Part shown: piece by piece, positions 8,201 to 14,191 of the stretch
Layout: every line of letters begins with the position of its first letter
How positions within the stretch are numbered: position 1 is the first letter of the stretch
Origin: DASUEB01 sp036275295
GTDB lineage: Bacteria > Bacteroidota > Bacteroidia > Flavobacteriales_D > Luteibaculaceae
Direction: 5' to 3'
DNA length: 15,020 nucleotides
Assembly (NCBI GenBank): GCA_036275295.1
Contig: DASUEB010000153.1
Location: 1-15,020, forward strand
Program-made: the position numbers and the translations under genes
The notes under the pieces: model-generated
Seen by the model: the letters and a program-made list of their open reading frames with translations, nothing else
Databases searched by the model: none
Told to the model about the DNA's origin: nothing

Positions 8201-11200
8201 GATCCTTTATTTGCACGGAATAAGGCCCAAAGCCATTGATAATGGGATTGAGATTGAGGAGCTGACCTTCGCACAACGCGGTGTCACCTTGCAGCTGTCC
8301 GCTGAGGTTGGGATAGAAAACAATAGGAATTGCGGGCGATTGAGATAAACAAGGGTCATTTAAATCGATGAAATCAACCGTAGAATCACCTGCAATCGAT
8401 GAGACGTAATAGGTTTGTCCGTAAGCCAGCCCACTGAAATAGGTAAACACAGGTTCGTCATAAACGGCGAGTACGGTGCCAATGCCCGGGTTGGAGCTGT
8501 GCAAAATAAATTGCTGTCGATCGTTACCGTCCAAGCGAACAAGACCATCAAAAGCGGGTCGCGCGGTATCTGTCCCACACAATTTAATCGAGCCGGTGTT
8601 TGTCCATCGGCCCGCATCACTGATACAAGGGCAAGTATAGGAACCAGAACGGCTTATGGGTGGACATACTCCACTGCTTGCTACACTAAATTGGTAGGAA
8701 CTACCGCTGGAAAGCCACCCGCTTGTGAACATTCCTCCGGTTTGCGTGGTGTTTATACCAACCACAGCGTAAGGAGCTCCTAAACCACCTTCAGCCGCAA
8801 AAGAAATTTGGTAGGCATTGTTGTCGGCGTTGCACGTAAAGTTGAGCGCTGACAGCTTGATACTGTCCTCGACTTCGACCGAAAAACTGCTGGCCAACGC
8901 CGACTGACAGCCTTTGGCTACCACACGGATAAACGAGATGACCCCGCTTTGATCAAAGGGCAACTGAAACGACCCGGTTAGAGCGCTGGACTGAAGAGAG
9001 GCATTGTTTCCATTCAAACCAAAGGTCAGTGTAAATGGAGGCATTCCCTGTGTTAATGAATACACCACCGAAAGGCTATCCCCCTGGCAGATAGAGTCGG
9101 GAACGGAAAGATTGATTAGCGGATTCGGATTGAACACCACAGGCTGGCCCGGTGCAACTTGTAAGCAACTGTCGCTTTGATCAAATCCATTGAATGCGCC
9201 TTTATTAGCCATGAGGCTGGAAATAAAATAAACCCGATAATACTCCATTGGCGGGGCAAAGCTGAAGGTAGGGGTAGAGCGAAATGCAATGGGATTGACT
9301 AAACTGTCGGCGCTGCCTTGATGCAAAACGTAAATCAAGGTGTCGTTGCCATCGTTCACTGCGTCGTTGTTAAATCTACCCGTTGCAACTTGCGATTCGC
9401 AAACCTGGAGGGTGTCGCTGGCGAAGGTTCCTGCAAAAGAAACACATCCGCAGTCGATCAAGGCCACCAAACTATCGGGTCCACAACCATTGGCATCGTT
9501 AACATAGAAGGTTCGGCTTGATTTCGAGGGCACGGCAGTAGATCGATAGGTTACGGGGTTGGTTCCCGAAACCGATCCTGTGGGCTGAAAGGAGTAACTC
9601 GAGGTTTGTCCGCCCGATACGGTGAATTCTACCAAATAAGATCGGTTTTGATCAATACAGGTAAAGGAAATGTTGTTTATTCGAGGACTTTCGTTCAGCC
9701 TGACCGTGAGGGTAGAGGTATCGTTTGGACATGGGGCTTTACCGGTAACGGCATATCGAATGATGTACGTCCCAGTATCTAGTGTTTGGGTGGCTAGCAC
9801 CCCTGTGGTAGGGTTCAATGCACTGTTGGGAGGCGACATGAACCATTTGCCGTTTGGACTCGGGTTTCCAGATAACTTGCTGAAAAGCGACTCATTGGAT
9901 CCCTTACACAGTTGGATAACTGCGTCGTTACCTGCTTGGGCAGGCATCTCAAAGCCAACGGTAACCGTGGTTTGTCGATTTTGGCAAGGTGGCGCGCTAT
10001 TTACCACGTAAGTGAATCGGAAGCTTCCGGATCCCAGTCCGGTGGGATTAAAAACCGCCCCAGTCAATCGACCGCTGTTATCGGTGTCTTGCCATTGACC
10101 ACCAGCGGTAAACGAACTGAGAAGGGATGTCAACACTAGGTTTCTATCACCACAGATAACCGTATCGCGACCTGTGCCACTGCTGTTCTGACGACTAACG
10201 GTAACCCTAATATTGGCTGTGCGCGTTTGACATCCTTGAGCGGATAGGGTATACCTAAAATTGTAGGTTCCAGCCGGCACATTGCTCACGGTAAAAACGC
10301 CAGCAGGGCTCATGGCTCCGGAGTTGTTCAAATCGCTCCAAAACCCGCCTGCATTCGGAGTGCCATTGAGTTGATTGAAAAGATTGACCGTTCCTATCGA
10401 ATTGCACACCACTATGCTGTTATCCTGCCCTGCACTGGGTTGATTGACCACTTGTAAGGTAAGTGTCGTGCTCGATGCGGCGCATCCGTTGCTAGGGGGA
10501 AGGGTGTAGACAAAATTGTAACTGCCCTCGGGAAGTCCAGTAACATCGAAATTGTTGCCACTGAGGGTTCCTGCCCCCGATTGATTTGTCCAAGTTCCGC
10601 CTGGCTGTGGACTTCCGTTCAGGCGGTCGAAAAGATTGATCACTCCTGCACTGTTGCAAACCGTGGAGGTGGTGGGAACACCGGCGTTGGGTGGGGCTGT
10701 TACTGTAACGCGGACGGTGCTGCTGGCGGCCGGACAGGCTGCTCCGGGCCCGAATTGATAGGTAAACACATAGGTTCCTGGAGTGGTGTTGGCCGGCACA
10801 AACTGCGGATTGTTAAAAGCTCCAGAGCTTGTCGTTTCTTGAAGGGTTCCACCGGGTTGCGGACCGTTGCGAATAAGATTGAAAATATTCAAAGCACCTG
10901 AGGTCTGGCAAACCGCGGAGTCAATGCCTATTCCGGGATTTTTTGGCGTCTCCAGGGTAATTCCCACACGTGTGGTGAAAACCCCGCACTCCGGATCATT
11001 AACAGAATACAGGTAGTTGCCCGGAGTAGACGTTTGCGGATTGAATATACCATTTGAGGCATTACCTAAAGGGTCCGCCCAACTGCCACCCGGCGGCAAA
11101 CCACCTGATATACGGGTGGCAATGTCAAAAGGCGATTCACTCCGGCAAACGACCAAGTTGGTGTCTGATGACGATTCCGAAGTTCGCACCGCCACCGTCA

Positions 11201-12839
11201 CGGTTCCGCTGGCTCTACATTGGGGTGCGTTTTGATCTACGGCAACCACCGTGTAGGTTGTGGATGAGCTTGGCGATGCGGTGGGATTAAATACAGTGGC
11301 ATTGCTTAATCCAGTTGCAGGAGACCACTGGTAGCTGACCGTTGGATTGGGCAAGCGGCCAAACGACAGATAAAAGCGAGGCCTTACCGTTGATGATACC
11401 CCGCCATTGGTCGCGTTGCAGGTAGTGCTTGAGTTGGTATTTCCCGAGAGATTCAGGTTGCAATTCCACCCTAAATCGTCGGCATCGACTGGCAGGTCGT
11501 TTTTGATAAGAATGTTCGACCAACAAATTTCGATCACCAAATTATTCAATCCGTCCCATGAATAGCTTTCGGTAAATGGAAGAAAATTAAATCCATTTTT
11601 GAACGACCACGATTGCTCGTCGAACACGGTGCTGAGGTTGGTTACAAAATTGGAGGTTGAATACGCGGAGTTTCCGGTACACCCAATTTTGATGCGCAGA
11701 TTATAATACGTGCGGTCTTCAAGTCCCGTGCTGTTAATATATAATCCAAGTCCATTAAATGTGGCAGGTCCAATGGCGTTTAACTCCGACTTTCGGATAA
11801 TGAACTGAGATTTTCTGCTTCCGGCCGAGGCATTGTTAAAAAGCTGATTGGTATTGATCGATCCCGAACCTAGGGTTTGGTTACTTGGGTTTCCCACGGT
11901 GCCGTTGGGATTAACCTCACACTGGTTGGGGCCTGGAAAAACATAGCGAGCGGAGAGGGGAACAGCATTATTTCCGCATACAACCGCTGATGTTGGATTG
12001 AGAAAAAGCTCGGGTTTCAGGGTTTCAACCGTTACCTGATCGGAACACTGAACCCCAGTTGCTGTGTTTCGGTAGGTTACCCGATAGGTGAAGGGTGAAG
12101 TTGTAGGGGTGTGAAATCCCGGCTGAGCTGATGTGGACGACGTGTGATCCCAGATGTATTCAAAGTTAGGGTCATTCAGTTTGATAACGACATTATCGAT
12201 GCCCCAGTGATCGACGTCGTTTCCGCTGGCTTCGGCTTGATGCCATCTGAAACGCGTGGCAGGGGTGAGGGCTTGCTGCGGTAGATTGAAGCAATACGAG
12301 TTCCAGCTGGTGTATTGAACCACCGGAAAGGGCGCTGGGTTGAAGTAAAAAATATCAAACCAAGTAGCCCCGCCATCGGAGCTGTATTGAAGATAAACCC
12401 CTTCAAACGATTGGTCTGGAGCCTCGCAGTTGGGAGGTGCTTGGGTGGTGCCGTTAACATCGGCCATTTTAAAATCAAAACAAACCTGACCGCCCTTGCT
12501 TACATCGTAGTCGGTTGTTACCAGTGATCGGTTGCGGTCGGTGCCGCCAATCATCCAAACACAGGGGGTCCCATCTGATGAGCCGCAGGGATTTTCAAAA
12601 GAAATAGCTGTGGATGTGCTCCATCCTGGACCCAACTGCTTGTTATTAAAAGCGTCCTGATAAGCCGTAACAAACGTGCTGGCTGAACCCAATGCGCTGG
12701 GATTAAAAGGACTGCCGCAATAGTTCTTAATTGGATCAACGCTTACCTTGACCGTACACTGCGACCTCAGCCAGTTGGGGAGAATTAGCCCCAGAACCAG
12801 TAGAAAAATCGGTATACGTCCTGATAATCGGATATTCAT
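5274..12839 (-). CDS. Giant secreted multi-repeat adhesin-like protein with T9SS type B (CHU_C) sorting domain
   Basis: 2521 residues, uninterrupted. Residues 1-27 are a Sec signal peptide (hydrophobic IFLLVLGLILP) with the mature protein starting near Cys28. About 68-220 is a reelin/galactose-binding-like beta-sandwich (EGVYLQYSSDGGATW, TPATRFRWHQ, DHWGIDNVVI). About 285-550 is a second beta-rich region. Six repeats of about 84 residues follow (560-1050), then a duplicated composite unit (1056-1328 and 1331-1600). Ig-like units of 90-99 residues, marked by a DTxC-x-G-like start, run from 1516 to 2255. PKD-like domains occupy 2256-2427. The C-terminus (about 2430-2521) is the gliding-motility-associated CHU_C domain: NIPNTFTPDGDGINDVF, then FNRWGELIF, GWDGTYQ and GVYTYRV. 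This domain directs export by T9SS and surface attachment or release. The cysteines are regularly paired, which fits disulfides outside the cell. The likely role is adhesion, gliding or biofilm; the ligand is unknown. No SD-like sequence precedes the ATG. Confidence 0.93.
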   Translation of the reverse strand: MNIRLSGRIPIFLLVLGLILPNWLRSQCTVKVSVDPIKNYCGSPFNPSALGSASTFVTAYQDAFNNKQLGPGWSTSTAISFENPCGSSDGTPCVWMIGGTDRNRSLVTTDYDVSKGGQVCFDFKMADVNGTTQAPPNCEAPDQSFEGVYLQYSSDGGATWFDIFYFNPAPFPVVQYTSWNSYCFNLPQQALTPATRFRWHQAEASGNDVDHWGIDNVVIKLNDPNFEYIWDHTSSTSAQPGFHTPTTSPFTYRVTYRNTATGVQCSDQVTVETLKPELFLNPTSAVVCGNNAVPLSARYVFPGPNQCEVNPNGTVGNPSNQTLGSGSINTNQLFNNASAGSRKSQFIIRKSELNAIGPATFNGLGLYINSTGLEDRTYYNLRIKIGCTGNSAYSTSNFVTNLSTVFDEQSWSFKNGFNFLPFTESYSWDGLNNLVIEICWSNILIKNDLPVDADDLGWNCNLNLSGNTNSSTTCNATNGGVSSTVRPRFYLSFGRLPNPTVSYQWSPATGLSNATVFNPTASPSSSTTYTVVAVDQNAPQCRASGTVTVAVRTSESSSDTNLVVCRSESPFDIATRISGGLPPGGSWADPLGNASNGIFNPQTSTPGNYLYSVNDPECGVFTTRVGITLETPKNPGIGIDSAVCQTSGALNIFNLIRNGPQPGGTLQETTSSGAFNNPQFVPANTTPGTYVFTYQFGPGAACPAASSTVRVTVTAPPNAGVPTTSTVCNSAGVINLFDRLNGSPQPGGTWTNQSGAGTLSGNNFDVTGLPEGSYNFVYTLPPSNGCAASSTTLTLQVVNQPSAGQDNSIVVCNSIGTVNLFNQLNGTPNAGGFWSDLNNSGAMSPAGVFTVSNVPAGTYNFRYTLSAQGCQTRTANIRVTVSRQNSSGTGRDTVICGDRNLVLTSLLSSFTAGGQWQDTDNSGRLTGAVFNPTGLGSGSFRFTYVVNSAPPCQNRQTTVTVGFEMPAQAGNDAVIQLCKGSNESLFSKLSGNPSPNGKWFMSPPNSALNPTTGVLATQTLDTGTYIIRYAVTGKAPCPNDTSTLTVRLNESPRINNISFTCIDQNRSYLVEFTVSGGQTSSYSFQPTGSVSGTNPVTYRSTAVPSKSSRTFYVNDANGCGPDSLVALIDCGCVSFAGTFASDTLQVCESQVATGRFNNDAVNDGNDTLIYVLHQGSADSLVNPIAFRSTPTFSFAPPMEYYRVYFISSLMANKGAFNGFDQSDSCLQVAPGQPVVFNPNPLINLSVPDSICQGDSLSVVYSLTQGMPPFTLTFGLNGNNASLQSSALTGSFQLPFDQSGVISFIRVVAKGCQSALASSFSVEVEDSIKLSALNFTCNADNNAYQISFAAEGGLGAPYAVVGINTTQTGGMFTSGWLSSGSSYQFSVASSGVCPPISRSGSYTCPCISDAGRWTNTGSIKLCGTDTARPAFDGLVRLDGNDRQQFILHSSNPGIGTVLAVYDEPVFTYFSGLAYGQTYYVSSIAGDSTVDFIDLNDPCLSQSPAIPIVFYPNLSGQLQGDTALCEGQLLNLNPIINGFGPYSVQIKDQAGRTFNFSPVPANGPFVVQPPVGESVYRFQRLRDLSSGCPADTSGFVRVVVNAAPKLTFTTDTSYCQTGDSLHFGINLVGEPPFLVDMALGDSIFQSLSTSSQFVSLQALLPPGEHVFTLRSLRDASLASCPGISTDSLRVEVFPEPKVNLSGQSIVCSGDSAMVPYDITQLYPGYSSTYAIELLEMPSGRSYSFSTTQLNGWLPVLPTDTGQVYTVTRVTDVTSGCVGVAQGLHHASIIQRPQASLRGDTSFCDGPTNLAQLHLTLQGQAPFQVYLSQSTGTPFAVSDTTTGQEFTVERMLPAGTHLFQIDSIVDGSTLACRGIGLGSARITIHPLPDAQFRLAVGEPDTACENDTLTLQIQASGRFPIRGEIKRNGNPFTDVTLTSSAVQPIRVKPPVGNHSFTLELISDGNTPTCSRLVGDTVNLTIIPKPEVNIELVRDTVCSGEPLVIRVSRVRGLGDLSYSLAINGQPAINYTLSGNERLDTFLLPDGLHQFALLNAQYSGSALTCVNTLNSTLFAFIQPQPSVSAFTLQPDTVCLGSNSVIQIRPNQPGDYRALLQSQDSSWTASFTDSLEAPYGPLMANRNVDLLRLEYQRQPTCSQAISIRRSVVVNLPPTLQFEVPSDTVCEGTPYTVNMLLSGFFPITGTLRDPSGTTYVFTANQSSVQVNIPNPRRSGAIQLSGLLTDALGCTSAIPDELQLTVHPLPPVSFAALPPESCEPLETRLINLTNPNLYVGPCGWFINDSLYFAGSCDTTASFSLREAGSYAVGLSLISTEGCPTKLTQTNFLTVNPNPKADFTFTPSPITITNSRVQFIDESTGNTDRVWNFDFLGLTREKNPVITFPADPELTVPISLLAISDKGCADTINKPIKVTGEMLINIPNTFTPDGDGINDVFFPVLVGIEVTRGYELQIFNRWGELIFESQDPTQGWDGTYQMKPVPQGVYTYRVKVNNVYKVEVKEIFGHISVLR
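6075..8294 (-). repeat. Eight tandem 90-99-residue Ig-like units within the adhesin
   Basis: Residues 1516-2255. Unit starts resemble D-T-x-x-C-x-G, with cysteines at 1523, 1613, 1705, 1801, 1900, 1993, 2088 and 2178 (spacing 90-99). A ninth related start, Cys2269, begins the PKD-like segment, and a stray copy is at Cys1251. Units contain a G-x-x-P-F/I-x-V strand and a G-x-H-x-F-x-L strand near the end of the sandwich. Sequence identity between units is low, so the call rests on periodicity and these landmarks. Confidence 0.75.
8304..8849 (-). repeat. Composite module copy 2 in the adhesin
   Basis: Residues 1331-1512. It has the same order of landmarks as copy 1: FTC (Cys1336), CPC (1403/1405), an AG-x-W segment, LCGTD, DGND (1437-1440) with a following ILH, TYYVSSIAGD, DLNDPCL and VFYPNL. 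Each copy is followed by an Ig-like unit starting with a Cys (1251 and 1523), so the duplicated block is module plus Ig unit. Confidence 0.75.
9120..9674 (-). repeat. Composite module copy 1 in the adhesin
   Basis: Residues 1056-1240. The layout is FTC (Cys1061), a beta-rich part, CGC (1130/1132), an AG-x-F segment, VCESQ, DGND (1163-1166) with a following VLH, a Tyr-rich YYRVYFISS strand, then VVFNPNP. It pairs with copy 2 about 274 residues later. This module type recurs in T9SS-exported Bacteroidota surface proteins as I know them; its function is unassigned. Confidence 0.75.
9690..11162 (-). repeat. Six tandem ~84-residue Ig-like repeats within the adhesin
   Basis: Residues 560-1050 of the giant protein. 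Each unit starts with a V-C pair-like strand, then an NLF-x-x-L-x-G-x-P-x-x-GG-x-W motif, then G-x-Y-x-F-x-Y and a second Cys. First-position cysteines fall at 565, 644, 728, 812, 896 and 978, a spacing of 79, 84, 84, 84 and 82. The second cysteines are at 618, 702, 786, 870, 952 and 1037, about 53-59 residues after the first, which suggests one disulfide per unit. Units 3 and 4 are the most alike. Divergence at the DNA level is high, so these are old domain duplications and not recent slippage. Confidence 0.85.
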
Positions 12840-13076
12840 TCGCTGCTAAGGTAACTCGCTAAATGCCAGTATAAAAGTTTTATATCGACTTTCTCTATTT
12901 TTTGACAGCCCTAAGCGGCAATCGAAAATCTGAGCTTGGGAAACCACACTTTGTTTGCATCGATGTTTTGGTTCCAATTTTCCCAAAACCTATCGCTGCT
13001 GTAATGCATGGAAAACAAGTCTTTATGGGTTTATAATCGATCGCTGGATTCTTATGGCTGTCTTTACGGATAACGG
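12840..13076. promoter_or_regulatory. Spacer upstream of the giant adhesin gene with a 15-bp perfect palindrome
   Basis: 237 bp between the end of the HxlR-type gene and the adhesin start, both on the minus strand. No gene is visible. At 12870-12884 lies TATAAAAGTTTTATA, a perfect inverted repeat (7-base arms, 1-base centre) about 31 bp upstream of the adhesin ATG. It could be an operator or an A+T-rich promoter part. No exact minus-strand TANNTTTG was found; the nearest approximation is TAGGTTTT around 12984-12992. No terminator for the upstream regulator gene is evident, so read-through into the adhesin cannot be excluded. Confidence 0.4.
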
Positions 13077-13433
13077 TTAATTTGGCAAGGGTTGCCTCGC
13101 TGAAAACACTCGTTTTTGTTCGTATTGTATTCCAAAGTCAGCCAGATTTCCAATCAACGGCAATGCCAACCTGCCGAGTTCGGTCAGCTGGTATTCCACT
13201 CGTGGCGGAACTTCTCCGTAATTGTGGCGCTCTACCAACCCCGTTTCACAAAGGTTTTTCAGTTCTTGTATTAGCATTTTCTCACTAATATCCGGCAGGG
13301 CCGCCCTGATTTGGTACAGTCGAAGCGCCTGATTTCCGATGGATTGCACGATCAGGAGCTTCCACTTCCCACCAATCAATTCAAGAGCCGTCCGAATGGG
13401 ACAACGAGGATGTAACATAACCTCCGTCTTCAT
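13077..13433 (-). CDS. HxlR-family winged-helix transcriptional regulator
   Basis: 118 residues, the usual HxlR/DUF24 length. The family signature is clear: CPIRTALELIGGKWKLLIV at the start, DISEKMLIQELKNLCETGLVER as the recognition-helix region (about 48-69), then the wing YGEVPPRVEYQLTELG. Cys11, just before the conserved Pro-Ile, is at the position used as a redox/thiol switch in some family members such as YodB and QorR. This suggests sensing of quinones, aldehydes or oxidants, but it is inference. It is divergent from an NAD(P)-binding oxidoreductase gene with a 72-bp gap, the usual layout for a regulator that controls its neighbour and itself. HxlR proteins bind DNA as dimers. Confidence 0.93.
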   Translation of the reverse strand: MKTEVMLHPRCPIRTALELIGGKWKLLIVQSIGNQALRLYQIRAALPDISEKMLIQELKNLCETGLVERHNYGEVPPRVEYQLTELGRLALPLIGNLADFGIQYEQKRVFSARQPLPN

Positions 13434-13445
13434 ACTTACTTTTTG

Positions 13446-13470
13446 GTTAGTACTGCTAATTTAGTTAGTA
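13446..13470. promoter_or_regulatory. Candidate operator in the hxlR/oxidoreductase divergent region
   Basis: The direct repeat GTTAGTA occurs at 13446-13452 and 13464-13470, 18 bp apart. Between and across them are inverted TTAG/CTAA elements: CTAATTTAG at 13456-13464 is a perfect 9-bp palindrome, AGTACT at 13449-13454 is another, and TTAG...CTAA spans 13447-13459. This density of symmetric motifs in a 72-bp spacer fits binding by the HxlR-type dimer. The actual site is not proven. Confidence 0.45.
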
Positions 13471-13484
13471 ATTGGTATACGGCC

Positions 13485-13492
13485 TATTTTTG
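13485..13492 (+). promoter_or_regulatory. Candidate -7 element for the oxidoreductase gene
   Basis: TATTTTTG matches the Bacteroidota -7 consensus TANNTTTG and ends 13 bp before the ATG at 13506, implying a very short leader. No TTG lies at the expected -33 distance; TTA at 13461-13463 is the nearest match and overlaps the candidate operator, so repressor binding there would block it. Confidence 0.4.
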
Positions 13493-13505
13493 ACTCAAAA
13501 AAGCG

Positions 13506-14153
13506 ATGAAAATAGCATTGTTTGGCGCCACAGGTGCGCTGGGTTCAGAAGTCTTACACCAAGCCGTGGCTAGCGGTTTGGAGGTGGTGGCCTTGGTTCG
13601 CGAGCCCAACAAGATCAAAACCAACCACCCTCTACTCAACGTGGTGAAAGGAGATGTGTTGATTCAGGATGATGTGAATAAGGTAATTTCGGGTGTCGAC
13701 GCGGTGGTTAGTTGTTTTGGCCACTCTTTTTCCCAATTAAAAGCATCGCCTGCCGGATTGCAGACAGAGGGTACGCGTAATATTTTGAGGGCCATGCACT
13801 TGGCTGGCGTGAAGCGCATCATTTCATTGTCGGGGGGTGCCCTGCCTTTTCCCAGTCATGACAAACCCAAGATGGTCGATCGGTTGGCTCGATTTATTAT
13901 GTCGAAGCTGGTTCCAAAGGTGATAAACGACGCGCAAGATCACGCCGAATTATTAGAGAAAAGCAATTTAGATTGGACCATTGTTCGCGGTGCCCGATTT
14001 AGCGACGGTCCATTTACCGGCAACTACAATGTGGCCTGGGTGGGAGTTGATTCAGGCCTAAAAATTGGTCGGCCAGACTTGGCTCATGCCATACTTCGCA
14101 TCCTGAAGGAGGGAACTTACCTAAGGCAAATGCCCTTTGTCAGTCAGAAATAG
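13506..14153 (+). CDS. NAD(P)-binding SDR/NmrA-type oxidoreductase
   Basis: 215 residues, the usual size for atypical SDR (NAD(P)H-binding, NmrA-like) proteins. The N-terminus MKIALFGATGALGSE holds the Rossmann GxxGxxG motif (Gly7, Gly10, Gly13). Arg32, after the second strand (VALVREP), is placed to bind the NADP 2'-phosphate, and GDV (49-51) follows. DAVVSCFGH, GTRNILRAM, GVKRIISLSG and LDWTIVRGARF are typical of the family. There is no classical Tyr-xxx-Lys catalytic pair in the usual place, as expected for this atypical subgroup, so it could be a reductase or a redox-sensing/regulatory protein. It is divergent from the HxlR-type regulator, which probably controls it. It converges on the next gene and shares its terminator. 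Confidence 0.9.
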   Translation: MKIALFGATGALGSEVLHQAVASGLEVVALVREPNKIKTNHPLLNVVKGDVLIQDDVNKVISGVDAVVSCFGHSFSQLKASPAGLQTEGTRNILRAMHLAGVKRIISLSGGALPFPSHDKPKMVDRLARFIMSKLVPKVINDAQDHAELLEKSNLDWTIVRGARFSDGPFTGNYNVAWVGVDSGLKIGRPDLAHAILRILKEGTYLRQMPFVSQK

Positions 14154-14157
14154 ACGC

Positions 14158-14190
14158 AAGAAAAAAGCCGCCTCAAGGGCGGCTTTTTTT
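14158..14190. terminator. Bidirectional intrinsic terminator between convergent genes
   Basis: GCCGCC (14167-14172), loop TCAAG, GGCGGC (14178-14183), flanked by an A-tract on the left (14161-14166) and seven T on the right (14184-14190). Both strands therefore end in a U-run. It sits in the 38-bp gap between the oxidoreductase stop (14153) and the stop of the minus-strand surface protein (14192), serving both. Confidence 0.92.
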
Positions 14191-14191
14191 A

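Noticed and set aside
6075..11162. CRISPR-like or DNA tandem repeat array
   Set aside because: The repeats are long, divergent protein-domain repeats in one open frame, without short identical direct repeats and spacers.
13082..13288. 68-codon + frame opposite the HxlR-type gene
   Set aside because: It is antisense to a gene with a full family signature, and the frame itself has no recognisable features.
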